A DNA stretch of 64,000 nucleotides from Flavobacteriales bacterium UBA7666 (GTDB lineage: Bacteria > Bacteroidota > Bacteroidia > Flavobacteriales_D > Crocinitomicaceae): the NCBI GenBank assembly GCA_002483265.1, contig DLHO01000007.1, positions 41,773 to 105,772 on the forward strand, written 5' to 3'. Made by a program: the position numbers and the translations under genes. Shown in pieces: positions 33,358 to 42,357 of this stretch. Positions within the stretch are counted from its first letter, which is position 1. Every line of letters begins with the position of its first letter. Below the pieces are notes generated by a model. The model had not been told where the DNA came from, made no database searches, and was given only the letters and a program-made list of their open reading frames with translations.

Positions 33358-34248
33358 TTAAAAGATCAAATGCTTTAAAGTTGCCCAAAATACGCGTTGC
33401 TTTAATGCGCTTTTGTGTTCTCGAAATGCTTTTTTCAGGTAAAAGAGGCCTTTTCTTTTGTGACCATTGTATGCAAGATCAACGGCTAGAATCAAGTAGT
33501 TTCTCATTACAAAATAGGGGTAATCATTCCCTAAAAAATGCTTCAGTTCCGAGTTGTCGTCAATGTATTTCAGGAAGGTTAAGAACCGTGTTTCCAGTTT
33601 GTCCGGATTTGTCATCGTATTGACACTGCGTTCGTCGTGTTGGATTAGAAAAGAAGTTATTTCAGGGGATTGATGAAAAGGATATTTAGCCAATAAGCGC
33701 AGCCACAATTCGTAGTCTTCACTTGCACTCAATGCGCGATCTTCCATGAAGGGGTTTTTTAATGCAATGTCTTTGCGAACAATAACCGGATTGCAAGCCA
33801 GATAATTTCCCTCAATCAGAAAGTTCTTCCGTTGTTTCTCCTTTCCAAAATAACCAGCTTGAACTGGAGTGATTTTTCCACTAACCGAATCTTTGATTTG
33901 ATACATCAGGTTTAACACTTCCGGATATTGGTGTTTGGAAGCCAATTCTCTGGCGTTTGCTACATGATTCGGAAGCATTTCGTCGTCGCTGTCAAACCAA
34001 TTGACGTAATCTCCTTTTGCATATTCGGTTCCTCTGTTTCGTGCAGCTCCCCTTTCACTGTTTTGGATCCGGTAATAACTTACTTTTTCGGAAAGATAGG
34101 GTTGGACAATTTCTTCTGTATTATCTGAACTCCCATCATCGATTATAATCACCTCAAAATCATCACAGGATTGAGCCAATACACTTTTCAGTGTATGCTC
34201 GATCAAATGCGCGCGATTATATGTCGGAATAACAATTGAGAGAAACAT
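33358..34248 (-). CDS. Glycosyltransferase, GT2 family
   Basis: The 296-residue protein is a GT-A fold enzyme. It starts MFLSIVIPTYNRAHLIEHTL and carries VIIIDDGSSDNTEEI and the DXD-type metal motif in NWFDSDDEM, then a C-terminal helical part. It would transfer a sugar from a nucleotide donor. It begins three bases after the preceding GT4 stop and ends the middle run of the locus. Confidence 0.9.
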   Translation of the reverse strand: MFLSIVIPTYNRAHLIEHTLKSVLAQSCDDFEVIIIDDGSSDNTEEIVQPYLSEKVSYYRIQNSERGAARNRGTEYAKGDYVNWFDSDDEMLPNHVANARELASKHQYPEVLNLMYQIKDSVSGKITPVQAGYFGKEKQRKNFLIEGNYLACNPVIVRKDIALKNPFMEDRALSASEDYELWLRLLAKYPFHQSPEITSFLIQHDERSVNTMTNPDKLETRFLTFLKYIDDNSELKHFLGNDYPYFVMRNYLILAVDLAYNGHKRKGLFYLKKAFREHKSALKQRVFWATLKHLIF

Positions 34249-34251
34249 CTG

Positions 34252-35361
34252 CTAAGATCTGTAAAGTTTTTGAAGATTCCGGATATACTCATCAAAACTA
34301 AATATTTGCGAAACACTTTGAAGCCCCTTGGCAGCTAATTTTTCACGAAGTAAGCTGTCATTCATTAGTCGAAGCATAGCTTCATAAATAGCTTTGGAAT
34401 CCTTGAAAGGAACAATCAGTGCATTTTCTTCGGGAACGATAAATTCTTGTGCAATTCCACTTAAAGTAAAAACGGATGGAATTCCGGCAGCTAATGCTTC
34501 CACATAGGTTTGTCCGAATGCCTCGCAATTTGGATTAACGGGAACATGAATATAGCTATCAAATAGCTGGTAAAGGTCGAATACATTGCTTTCGAAAGAA
34601 ACCACACAGACATTTTTTTCCGGAATCTGATGGAGCATTTTTTTTATTTCGGCAGAGTAGTCGGCATTGTCCGAAGCTCCAAATAAGCATAAAAGAGCAT
34701 CGGGATAATGCTTCAGCAGTTCTTTAAAAGCACTAATACTATATTGAATTCCTTTCCATTCCATCCAGCGTGCAATGATTCCGAATACCGGTTGCTGCTT
34801 ATTGGGATTGTATTGTTGATTCAATCGTTCAACCTCTGTCGGATTCGGATTTGAAAACTTATTGAGGTCAAATCCATGATGGATCAGTACCCGTTTATCA
34901 TTTGGAACTCCCTGACTTTTAAGTAAATCGTCAATGTTTCGAGAAATAGAAACAATTTTGGTTGCCAATCGGTTCTGAATCTTGTCTATGATTCGCTCTT
35001 TCCAACCCAAGTTCAATGGTTTTCCAGAATGTCTTGTATAGATGCGGGTTTTTACTCTGGCAAATTTTGCTGCCCATAATCCGATCCAGTTTGCATGAGC
35101 TAAATGGCAATGGACCAGATCCGGATTCAATTGCTTCAAAATAGTTTTACATTCCCAAATTGCTTTTCGCGATTTCATTAGGGAAGGAGCTTCTAAAGTG
35201 AAAACGGGAAAGTCATTTTCTTTTAGAAAAAGATGCAGGTTTTTATGGGGGCAATTGATCAGTATATAGGAAACATCTGTTCCCTCATTTCGAAGTGCAA
35301 GCGCCGTTTGTTCAAAATAAACAGCCTTGTCAATATCTGATATAATGATACAGATTTTCAA
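34252..35361 (-). CDS. Glycosyltransferase, GT4 family (TTG start)
   Basis: The 369-residue protein has both GT-B halves. The N-terminus reads MKICIIISDIDKAVYFEQ, with LVHCHLAHANWIGLWAA, and the C-terminal half has GIIARWMEWKGIQYSI and the E(x)7E-like segment CEAFGQTYVEALAAGIPSVFT. The only workable start is TTG at 35361; the next Met is some 60 residues in. TTG overlaps the upstream TGA as TTGA, the same four-base coupling seen as ATGA elsewhere in this locus. Confidence 0.9.
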   Translation of the reverse strand: MKICIIISDIDKAVYFEQTALALRNEGTDVSYILINCPHKNLHLFLKENDFPVFTLEAPSLMKSRKAIWECKTILKQLNPDLVHCHLAHANWIGLWAAKFARVKTRIYTRHSGKPLNLGWKERIIDKIQNRLATKIVSISRNIDDLLKSQGVPNDKRVLIHHGFDLNKFSNPNPTEVERLNQQYNPNKQQPVFGIIARWMEWKGIQYSISAFKELLKHYPDALLCLFGASDNADYSAEIKKMLHQIPEKNVCVVSFESNVFDLYQLFDSYIHVPVNPNCEAFGQTYVEALAAGIPSVFTLSGIAQEFIVPEENALIVPFKDSKAIYEAMLRLMNDSLLREKLAAKGLQSVSQIFSFDEYIRNLQKLYRS

Positions 35362-36212
35362 ATTTTCGGTTTACAAATAATATCGAAATGGGAATTTTTC
35401 AGGTGATTGTTTTTAGTAATGGTCTCACCAGTTTCTGCATGTTCAATGGCATATCCGAATGCTTCAATAAATTGAATGAAATCAGCAGCGCTGCTTCCTT
35501 GTTCCATTAAATTTGAATCGTCTAATTCAATAAAAAGCAAAGGTTTATTCCTTGTAAGTAGATTAACAGCGCCTTTCAGCACTTCGTGTTCGTAGCCTTC
35601 TACATCAATTTTAATTATGGAGACGCTTGCCAACTGATTTTCTTCCGCGAATGAATCAAGCGTGCTAATCCGGATCTTTTGTGTTGATTTTTCAGGATTG
35701 GAAGTTACCCGGTTCATTCCCGGATTTCCGATCGCTCGTTCTTCAAAAAACACTTCTCCGGGTTTGGAACCCAAACCTAAGGGATGCAATTCGATATTTG
35801 AAAATGAATTCAGCGAGGCATTCCGTTTTAGGGAATTGAAAGTAGGAGGGAATGGCTCAAAACTATGAATAGATGCCTGCGGATAAGTTTTGGCAAATCG
35901 AAGTGAAATCTCACCGATATTTGCTCCGATATCCAATATCGTATCCGGGTTGGGGTGTAACTGAAACAAGTTTTCCCTCGAAGCTTCATAAAAGCCGAAA
36001 TAAATATTCCAATCAACGATGTTCGCAATATTCAGTTCGAAATTGACTTCATTGCGTTTGACTTTGCGAATAGCCGGATTTTTATAACTGTAGTGGTTTG
36101 GTGTTAACTTGGTTAATCCCTTACCATACGTTTTATCGGTGCAATATCGAACCAACAGTTTTTCAAGCCATGGAATTTTGAAAATGAATCTGATTTGGTC
36201 TTTTATTGCCAT
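35358..36212 (-). CDS. FkbM-family methyltransferase
   Basis: The 284-residue protein has the SAM-binding motif ILDIGANIGEISLRF (about residues 92-106), SFEPFPPTF and the IIKIDVEGYEHEVLKGA block typical of FkbM enzymes, which O-methylate sugars and other hydroxyls. It probably methylates a sugar of the glycan. It is coupled to the next gene by TTGA and has its own -7 box 32 bases upstream. A second FkbM gene lies at 44517. Confidence 0.9.
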   Translation of the reverse strand: MAIKDQIRFIFKIPWLEKLLVRYCTDKTYGKGLTKLTPNHYSYKNPAIRKVKRNEVNFELNIANIVDWNIYFGFYEASRENLFQLHPNPDTILDIGANIGEISLRFAKTYPQASIHSFEPFPPTFNSLKRNASLNSFSNIELHPLGLGSKPGEVFFEERAIGNPGMNRVTSNPEKSTQKIRISTLDSFAEENQLASVSIIKIDVEGYEHEVLKGAVNLLTRNKPLLFIELDDSNLMEQGSSAADFIQFIEAFGYAIEHAETGETITKNNHLKNSHFDIICKPKI

Positions 36213-36244
36213 ACTTTTGAGTTGTTTGATTTTGCTCTAACAGA

Positions 36245-36252
36245 CAAATGTA
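36245..36252 (-). promoter_or_regulatory. Predicted promoter of the FkbM-GT4-GT2 run
   Basis: Minus-strand TACATTTG matches the -7 element exactly and lies 32 bases before the FkbM start at 36212, in a 62-base gap. No clear -33 TTTG is seen. Confidence 0.4.
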
Positions 36253-36274
36253 CATTATCTGTTTTATCAATGAG

Positions 36275-37525
36275 TTAAATTAGCTCTTGAATCCATTCGA
36301 TCAGTTGTTTTGACTGATTTTCTCTCGAATAAAATTTGATTTTTTCTTCGTCTCCCTGATACTGGATCGATCCGTTTTTTTTCCAGAGATGGTATTGTGT
36401 TAAAATGTAATCAGCAATTTCAATACTTGTTTTGAATGATTGACCTGAATTTGTTTCCTGTAATAATTTGTCCAGTACATCTCCAATGGAAGGGGCAACC
36501 ATAATAGGGCGTTTTGCTCCTAAATATTCGAAAATTTTCCCCGAATAAACACCTTTGTAACCAACCATTTCGGGTTGCCAAACCAGATGGCTTTTTTCAA
36601 GATGCTCGAGAGCACGTATCCGGGAGATTTTTTTTGTAAGCATTAAATACTTCTCCGGAATTGCTTTTCTAATCTGTTGACCAATTTCTGGAATCGTATC
36701 TGTTCCAATAAAATTAAATCGAATACGAAGTTCCGGATGTTTGTCAATAATTTGTCTGAAAGCGTTTAGAAAGATGCTTAAATCCTGATTCTCATAAACT
36801 GTTCCGATAATTGAAACGGAAAAGTAATCAAGAACAAGTTCTTCTATTGGAACAAAGTCTTTGAAGATGGATTCTTCATACCCATTATAGATGATTTTGC
36901 ATGGCTTTTTTGTTTCCTGATAAAAGAATTGGCAGATTTCACTGTTGACTCCAGTTATGGCTGTCACAGATCTTAAATCTTTCTTAACCTGTTGTAAAAT
37001 CAATCGGAAATGAATCCATTCCTTCAATCCCTTTTTTCTTTCAGGTCTTAAGACTATGTGATTCTGAAAATCCCTAAAATCCGCAATAAAAGGAACGGCG
37101 TGTTTTTCATGAAGCAATCTACCTACTCTGAGCAGGTTCTTTGGTGGTGCGCTTAACAGAATGACATCCGGCTTCCATTCCGCTGTAAGCTGATCTGCAT
37201 ATTCATATAGTTGCAGACCATCAATTTCCTGATCTAATGGACCATTGAACAAATGGAAGAATGTTTTTAGTTTGTTTGGACGCTTGATTTTAGAGATAAA
37301 AGGGAGTCTGATTACTTCCAAGTTCTCATTTACTTCTTCTTTTTCAATAGGTCGTTCAACGCTTGTGAGGTAATCCGTCCAGGAATCTTCGTTTCCGTTC
37401 CAATGTCGTGTCACCACTTTTACCTGATGATTGGATGAGAAATCGTTTGCAAATGCTGCTGGTCGATTAGCTGCTATACCGATACATGGCGGATAATAAT
37501 ATGCTATGATCAATATCTTCTTCAT
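36275..37525 (-). CDS. Glycosyltransferase, GT4-like
   Basis: ATG 37525 (MKKILIIAYYYPPCIGIAANRPA) is chosen because it overlaps the upstream asnB stop as ATGA; a frame 10 codons longer would lie in asnB. The product has 416 residues. It has a GT-B layout with FIADFRDFQN and LLSAPPKNLLRVGRLL in the first half and SIIGTVYENQDLSIFL and YKGVYSGKIFEYLGAKRPIMV in the second. It belongs with the deaminated or acylated polysaccharide assembly genes around it; the sugar is unknown. Confidence 0.85.
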   Translation of the reverse strand: MKKILIIAYYYPPCIGIAANRPAAFANDFSSNHQVKVVTRHWNGNEDSWTDYLTSVERPIEKEEVNENLEVIRLPFISKIKRPNKLKTFFHLFNGPLDQEIDGLQLYEYADQLTAEWKPDVILLSAPPKNLLRVGRLLHEKHAVPFIADFRDFQNHIVLRPERKKGLKEWIHFRLILQQVKKDLRSVTAITGVNSEICQFFYQETKKPCKIIYNGYEESIFKDFVPIEELVLDYFSVSIIGTVYENQDLSIFLNAFRQIIDKHPELRIRFNFIGTDTIPEIGQQIRKAIPEKYLMLTKKISRIRALEHLEKSHLVWQPEMVGYKGVYSGKIFEYLGAKRPIMVAPSIGDVLDKLLQETNSGQSFKTSIEIADYILTQYHLWKKNGSIQYQGDEEKIKFYSRENQSKQLIEWIQELI

Positions 37526-39192
37526 TCGAAATGATTTAGTAGATAGGATTGCCATGAACTTTTAATTCCAGCGCTTTGAAGCCAAGTATCTTGGGGTGGT
37601 TCGAAACCCACTTTTTCTTTTCTCCAGCAGATTTCTTCGGGTAAAATTTCTTTAAATGTGCTGCGCATGATGTATTTTGTCCATCCTAATTTCAGTTTGT
37701 ACTCATCGGGTAGTGAGAAACAAAATTCGACCAATTCGTGAAACAGAAAAGGCAAACGAATTTCTCTATGATGAGCCATCGAATTTCGATCGGCAAAGCG
37801 CAGTAAATCTTGAAGCGGGCCACGCATGGTGCTGTTATATAATTGTTCGTTGAGTCTTTTTGGATCCTTTCCTGAATTCAAACGACCTCTGATCTCGTAA
37901 TAATGGAGGCTTTTTACCGCAATTTTCCGAAGTTTTGTATGTGGTGTATGAAAATCAATGAAACGGTATTGCTCCCTTAAACGCAAGGAAGAGAAAAACG
38001 GTTTTGTACGGAACAAAGACTGAAGGTATTCCGGATAGTAGGAAATATATCCGGCTAAAATTTCATCAGCTCCCTGACCGTCAATAAGAACAGTTACATG
38101 GTGTTCTTTTGCCAGTTTTTGAACGCGGTATTGCGCATAGATACTTGCACTTCCGAATGGTTCTTCCTGATGATAGCATAATAATTCCATGTCGGCGGCC
38201 ATTTCAGCTCCTGTTGGCCAGGTAACACGACTTTCGAAACCCGTTTTTTCGATCACCTTTTGAATGAAATAACCTTCGTCTTTTTTGAAGTCTTTGAATC
38301 TGGCAGAAAAAGTAAGTGGGGTTATTTGCTGCTGTTGAGCGTACTGCTTCATATTGCAAACAATCGTGGAGCTGTCTAATCCGCCGCTCAAACTTGTTCC
38401 CACCGGAACATCTGAACGGAAGCGTCTTGTGAGGCTCAATTGAAACAGACGGTTGAATTCTGTACATGCTTCTTCAAAATTGAGTTTACAGTCCTGTTTT
38501 TTCCAATTGATGTCGTAATATTTTTGAATTTCATGAGATCCGTCGGGTTTGACTTTCATCCAGTGTCCGTGTTCCAGACGCCAGATAGCTTCATAAAAAG
38601 TTTCGTTGATGTTTTCAGGAAGATGTGCAGAGCTTGTCTTTTCGAAATGAGTAAACAATCGTTCATTTTTCTTTTTGGGAACAGAAACTGCCCAAAGTGC
38701 CTTCATTTCAGAGGCAAAATAGAATTGGTTGTTATGAAAACAATAATGGAAAGGTTTTTCACCAAAACGGTCTCTGGCACAAAACAAACTTTCATCCTTA
38801 GAATCCCAGATTGCAAAAGCAAACATTCCGTCCAAATCCTGCAAACAATCTTCTTTTTTTTGGTCAAATAAAGCGAGCAAAACTTCGGTATCTGTATCAG
38901 AAGTAAAGGAATAACCAGCTTCTGTCAGCTGTTGTTTTAACTCAATGTAGTTGTAGATTTCACCGTTAAAAGTAATGCTGTATCGATCCAGATAATGCAT
39001 GGGCTGATTTCCATTTTCGGAAAGATCGATAATGGAAAGTCTTCTGTGTCCAAGTGCGACCTGATTTTTTTCATCCACCCAATGTCCTTCACCGTCTGGT
39101 CCTCTGTGCCAGATACTATCGGTCATGAGTTTAACTTCGGAAACAAGTTTATCCGATGGAGCAAAAGATACGATTCCGGAGATACCACACAT
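37522..39192 (-). CDS. Asparagine synthase type amidotransferase 2
   Basis: The 556-residue protein has Cys2 (MCGISGIVSF), HRRLSIIDLSENGNQPM and FNGEIYNYIELKQQL in the glutaminase half. The synthetase half has VGTSLSGGLDSSTIV and LIDGQGADEILAGY. It is about 75 residues shorter than the homologue at 26395, mostly in the C-terminal half, and the two are clearly diverged. In polysaccharide loci AsnB-like proteins often amidate sugar acids. It is coupled to the next GT4 (ATGA) and has its own promoter inside the flippase gene. Confidence 0.9.
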   Translation of the reverse strand: MCGISGIVSFAPSDKLVSEVKLMTDSIWHRGPDGEGHWVDEKNQVALGHRRLSIIDLSENGNQPMHYLDRYSITFNGEIYNYIELKQQLTEAGYSFTSDTDTEVLLALFDQKKEDCLQDLDGMFAFAIWDSKDESLFCARDRFGEKPFHYCFHNNQFYFASEMKALWAVSVPKKKNERLFTHFEKTSSAHLPENINETFYEAIWRLEHGHWMKVKPDGSHEIQKYYDINWKKQDCKLNFEEACTEFNRLFQLSLTRRFRSDVPVGTSLSGGLDSSTIVCNMKQYAQQQQITPLTFSARFKDFKKDEGYFIQKVIEKTGFESRVTWPTGAEMAADMELLCYHQEEPFGSASIYAQYRVQKLAKEHHVTVLIDGQGADEILAGYISYYPEYLQSLFRTKPFFSSLRLREQYRFIDFHTPHTKLRKIAVKSLHYYEIRGRLNSGKDPKRLNEQLYNSTMRGPLQDLLRFADRNSMAHHREIRLPFLFHELVEFCFSLPDEYKLKLGWTKYIMRSTFKEILPEEICWRKEKVGFEPPQDTWLQSAGIKSSWQSYLLNHFE

Positions 39193-39216
39193 GTATTGAA
39201 TGCTTGAATGAAGTTA

Positions 39217-39249
39217 CAAATTTAAACTTTGTTTTTTCTGGTTTTCAAA
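39217..39249 (-). promoter_or_regulatory. Promoter of asnB 2 inside the 3' end of the flippase gene
   Basis: On the minus strand TTTG (39249-39246) and TAAATTTG (39224-39217) stand 21 bases apart, a fully consistent Bacteroidota promoter. The -7 box ends 24 bases before the asnB start. Both boxes overlap the last codons of the flippase gene. Confidence 0.6.
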
Positions 39250-40691
39250 TTGCTATAAAACCGTTTGATTGCCTCAAATGATTTTCGATCCCACAGATAA
39301 AGCGCCACAAAGCTAGAAATAATGTATCCGATGATTAAAACTCCTTTAATCAGCACATTAATATAGCTTACGTTCGTTTGAATAAGCAGATACAAGAGGT
39401 AAAGTCCGAAGGAAAAACCACATAAAGCAATTGCAAGAATTATTTTGTAAGGAATATGGTATCTTTTCTGAGCAGAAAAATAAACATATACCGGAATAAT
39501 CAGATTTCCAATAATCATGCTGACAGCAGTTCCTGTTTTGGCGAAAAGAGGAGTTAACAGGATTAACAAACCGGTGGTTACCAAAGCTGATAACAAAACA
39601 GATACAGCCAAAGGTTTGTTGTTTTTTACAATTCCATTTCCGATGCCAATAATATAGACATAACTGTAAATGGTCGAGTTAAATGATAAAAGTCCTGCCA
39701 CTAAGTAAGCATCGTAATAATTCGGAGTTGTAAAAACAACGAGTAGCTCATATGCAAACAGGGCTACAGCAAGCGCCATAAAATTCGCTATGATTGTGTA
39801 TGCAGTTAACACAGCACTGTAAACTTCTTTTGAATTTTCCTTTTGGATAATCGAATAAGCAAATGGCCCCCACGCCATCTGAAATGAACTGGTAAAGAGT
39901 GTTACAGCAGAAGAAATGGTTAATCCAAGCTGAAAAATCCCCACTTCTTTCAAGTCATAAAAATAGTCCAATACAAATGTGGATGAACTGTTAATGACCC
40001 AAAAGGCAATAGAAGTAGGAATGAGTGGAAGCGCAAAACGCAACATTTCCTTTAGTCTTTCTCCGGACAAGTATTTGATAGAGATCCAGGATTTGAGCAG
40101 GAAAACACAGTATATACTTGCTGCGGAGTTACTAATGACAACGGCATAAAAAACACCGATAATTCCGGATTTTTGCACCAAAACGAAGTAGATTGTCAAA
40201 CCAATTGTAAGCAAAGAATAGAGTAGACTGAATACAACCGTATGAACTGCTTTCCGTTGCATTCGGAGCCAGTTTTGGACAATAATCGGTAAGATTCCTG
40301 TAAATACACTGATAGCAGAAACAATGAACAGATCCGGATCGCTTGTGTGGAGTAATTTTTTACTGAGAAAACTTGATAGGAGAATAATTCCCGAGCAAAC
40401 CACGGCAGTAATTAGTAATTGGAACCAAAACCAACTGGAAATGGTTTTTTTGCGGTCTTCCGGATCTTCAGTATCGTAAAACCAGCGCGCTGCCGAATTG
40501 TCCAGCGCAAAAACGACTAAAATCCCCACAAAAAAGAAAAAGGAATTGATGATATTGATCATTCCGTAATCTGCGGGTTCAAAAACATTCGTATATAGTG
40601 GAACCAAAAAGATCCCGATAAATTTGGTAATTATCCCACTGATACCGTAAATGGCACTTTCACCAACTAGTTGTTTCAATAATGATCTCAT
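39222..40691 (-). CDS. Polysaccharide flippase (Wzx/MATE-like)
   Basis: The 489-residue protein is almost wholly hydrophobic with about 14 membrane helices, and begins MRSLLKQLVGESAIYGISGIITKFIGIFLVPLYTNVF in the usual style of polysaccharide biosynthesis exporters. It should flip lipid-linked repeat units across the inner membrane. Its start overlaps the preceding glycosyltransferase stop (ATGA), and asnB 2 follows after 29 bases. Confidence 0.9.
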   Translation of the reverse strand: MRSLLKQLVGESAIYGISGIITKFIGIFLVPLYTNVFEPADYGMINIINSFFFFVGILVVFALDNSAARWFYDTEDPEDRKKTISSWFWFQLLITAVVCSGIILLSSFLSKKLLHTSDPDLFIVSAISVFTGILPIIVQNWLRMQRKAVHTVVFSLLYSLLTIGLTIYFVLVQKSGIIGVFYAVVISNSAASIYCVFLLKSWISIKYLSGERLKEMLRFALPLIPTSIAFWVINSSSTFVLDYFYDLKEVGIFQLGLTISSAVTLFTSSFQMAWGPFAYSIIQKENSKEVYSAVLTAYTIIANFMALAVALFAYELLVVFTTPNYYDAYLVAGLLSFNSTIYSYVYIIGIGNGIVKNNKPLAVSVLLSALVTTGLLILLTPLFAKTGTAVSMIIGNLIIPVYVYFSAQKRYHIPYKIILAIALCGFSFGLYLLYLLIQTNVSYINVLIKGVLIIGYIISSFVALYLWDRKSFEAIKRFYSNLKTRKNKV

Positions 40692-41743
40692 CGCAGGGAA
40701 TCGTTAAAAATGTCAACCAGTTGAGTGGCAATTTTACTGGAATCATGATATGTTTCAACAAAATTTCTGCTTTTGATTCCTGTGAGATTCCGTAGCTCCG
40801 GATCAGATAATAAACGGATCAGATTTTCTTTCAGATTAGATGGGTTGGTATTTATGATCGGACAATCCGATGGCAATCCGAGGTCATATAATTCCGGCAA
40901 TAGATAGCACATGACGGGCTTTCCGAAAGCCATTGCTTCGCAAGAGGCCATACCATAACTTCCACAAATGAGTTGATCCAAAAAGATATCTGCAGTTTTG
41001 ATTTCTTTCAAAACCTGATCACGCGACATTCCTGTTAAATAGACAAAGTCGAAATCATGTGTTTCTTTTAGTTCTGAAATCACTTTTTCAATGATTGGAG
41101 TTCCTTTCGCAATCGGTGCAGAAGGAGAATGTACAATCTTTGGTCTGTGATTGGATGCTTTTGGAAATGCCGGGGAGAAATTTTTGGTCTCGATTCGCTG
41201 AAAAAGTGTTTTTGGCTGAGGAAATAAATCTTCCCGTATGTACAATTTCATTTCTGGGGCAGAAAGCACTTGAGCTTTATATTTGGAAAATTTGAGTTGA
41301 ACAGTGTTCTTCCGATCTGAAGACTCTAAGGTTTTGTATTCGTATCCTTTATCGAAAGCTTCGTCAAACCATGGGTTTATTTTACGTAGTTTTTCCGGAT
41401 CCCGAATATCGCTTCCGACCCATTCGATAAAAATTGGTTTTCCCAGAGAATGAGCCAATTTCAAATCCTCTTCATCCAATAAACTATCCCATAAATAATA
41501 CACGATATCTGCCCATTGAATGAGCTTTTTGATTCGTCTTTTGAATGTTAGTTTATGAAGGATGAATGCAAAAGGTTTGCTTTTGGGAACATAAAGTGGA
41601 ATATAAGCAGCAAATTCATTATCCGAGATATACGGATGTTTTGAAGTTGTAATGTATTTTGCAGATACATTCTCCAGTTTATTTAAGGAATTGGCAAGTG
41701 TTGAGTGAAAAGACGCAACGTTGTTTATGAGCAAGATGTTCAT
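40688..41743 (-). CDS. Glycosyltransferase-like protein, GT-B fold
   Basis: The 351-residue protein begins MNILLINNVASFHSTLANSLN. Its C-terminal half has PKIVHSPSAPIAKGTPII and the donor site region LICGSYGMASCEAMAFGKPVMCY, typical of GT4-like enzymes, while the N-terminal half is less familiar (WADIVYYLWDSLLDEEDL and IEWVGSDIRDPE). It is linked by four-base overlaps with both neighbours, the acyltransferase and the flippase. Substrate unknown. Confidence 0.8.
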   Translation of the reverse strand: MNILLINNVASFHSTLANSLNKLENVSAKYITTSKHPYISDNEFAAYIPLYVPKSKPFAFILHKLTFKRRIKKLIQWADIVYYLWDSLLDEEDLKLAHSLGKPIFIEWVGSDIRDPEKLRKINPWFDEAFDKGYEYKTLESSDRKNTVQLKFSKYKAQVLSAPEMKLYIREDLFPQPKTLFQRIETKNFSPAFPKASNHRPKIVHSPSAPIAKGTPIIEKVISELKETHDFDFVYLTGMSRDQVLKEIKTADIFLDQLICGSYGMASCEAMAFGKPVMCYLLPELYDLGLPSDCPIINTNPSNLKENLIRLLSDPELRNLTGIKSRNFVETYHDSSKIATQLVDIFNDSLR

Positions 41744-42357
41744 TGATTACGCTTTTTTGCAGGGTTTCCATACCAAATCTCATTCTTTGCAATGGATAAA
41801 AGCACGGTACTTCCCATTCCGATCAGGGATCCGGAACCAACGTTGATTCCGTTTTTGATTGTGGAACCAGCTCCGATATAAACCTGGGATCCGACTTCAA
41901 CATTCCCTGCCAGCAACACATTTCCGCAGATAATACTTCCTGTTCCGATCCGTGTGTCGTGATGGATTGTTGAGTTTGCCAGGACAATTACATGGTCTTC
42001 AATAACTGCATTCGGGCCTATCGAAACTCCAGCTGAAATGAACACATTCTTGCCAATCGTGGCATATTTTGATACAACAGCACTTGGATGAATGAGTGTT
42101 TCCCATTGAATACTGCTTCCGAAACGATTAATAAGTTCCAATCTGTTTTGATAGGATGCAGCACTTCCGTGAACGCTGATGAGGTGAGGAGAATCGATTT
42201 TCTTGAATTCATCTCCCGAAATAACAGGAACACCATGAAAATGTTGATCGATATGATCCGGATTGTCGGATACAAAAACCACATTCGAATGGTCTTCTAA
42301 ACAATCTAATGCTTCTAATCCGGAGCCACTGTAAGGGAAAATGTACAACTTATTCAT
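41740..42357 (-). CDS. Sugar O- or N-acyltransferase, NeuD/PglD type
   Basis: The 205-residue protein has an N-terminal Rossmann-like PglD domain (about 1-80, LYIFPYSGSGLEALDCL). A left-handed beta-helix of hexapeptide repeats (about 90-200) follows, with IGKNVFISAGVSIGPNAVIEDHVIV and GSLIGMGSTVL, ending in YGNPAKKRNQ. Such enzymes use acetyl-CoA on 4-amino sugars. It overlaps the DegT aminotransferase by eight bases, which supports action on that enzyme's product. Confidence 0.88.
   Translation of the reverse strand: MNKLYIFPYSGSGLEALDCLEDHSNVVFVSDNPDHIDQHFHGVPVISGDEFKKIDSPHLISVHGSAASYQNRLELINRFGSSIQWETLIHPSAVVSKYATIGKNVFISAGVSIGPNAVIEDHVIVLANSTIHHDTRIGTGSIICGNVLLAGNVEVGSQVYIGAGSTIKNGINVGSGSLIGMGSTVLLSIAKNEIWYGNPAKKRNQ

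Noticed and set aside
33315..33623. Open frame of 102 residues on the + strand
   Set aside because: It lies mostly antisense to the GT2 gene, has no recognizable domain and is explained by the codon pattern of the opposite strand.
37526..37555. Ten-codon longer start of the GT4 gene
   Set aside because: The shorter ATG overlaps the asnB stop as ATGA and begins with the normal GT4 N-terminus.
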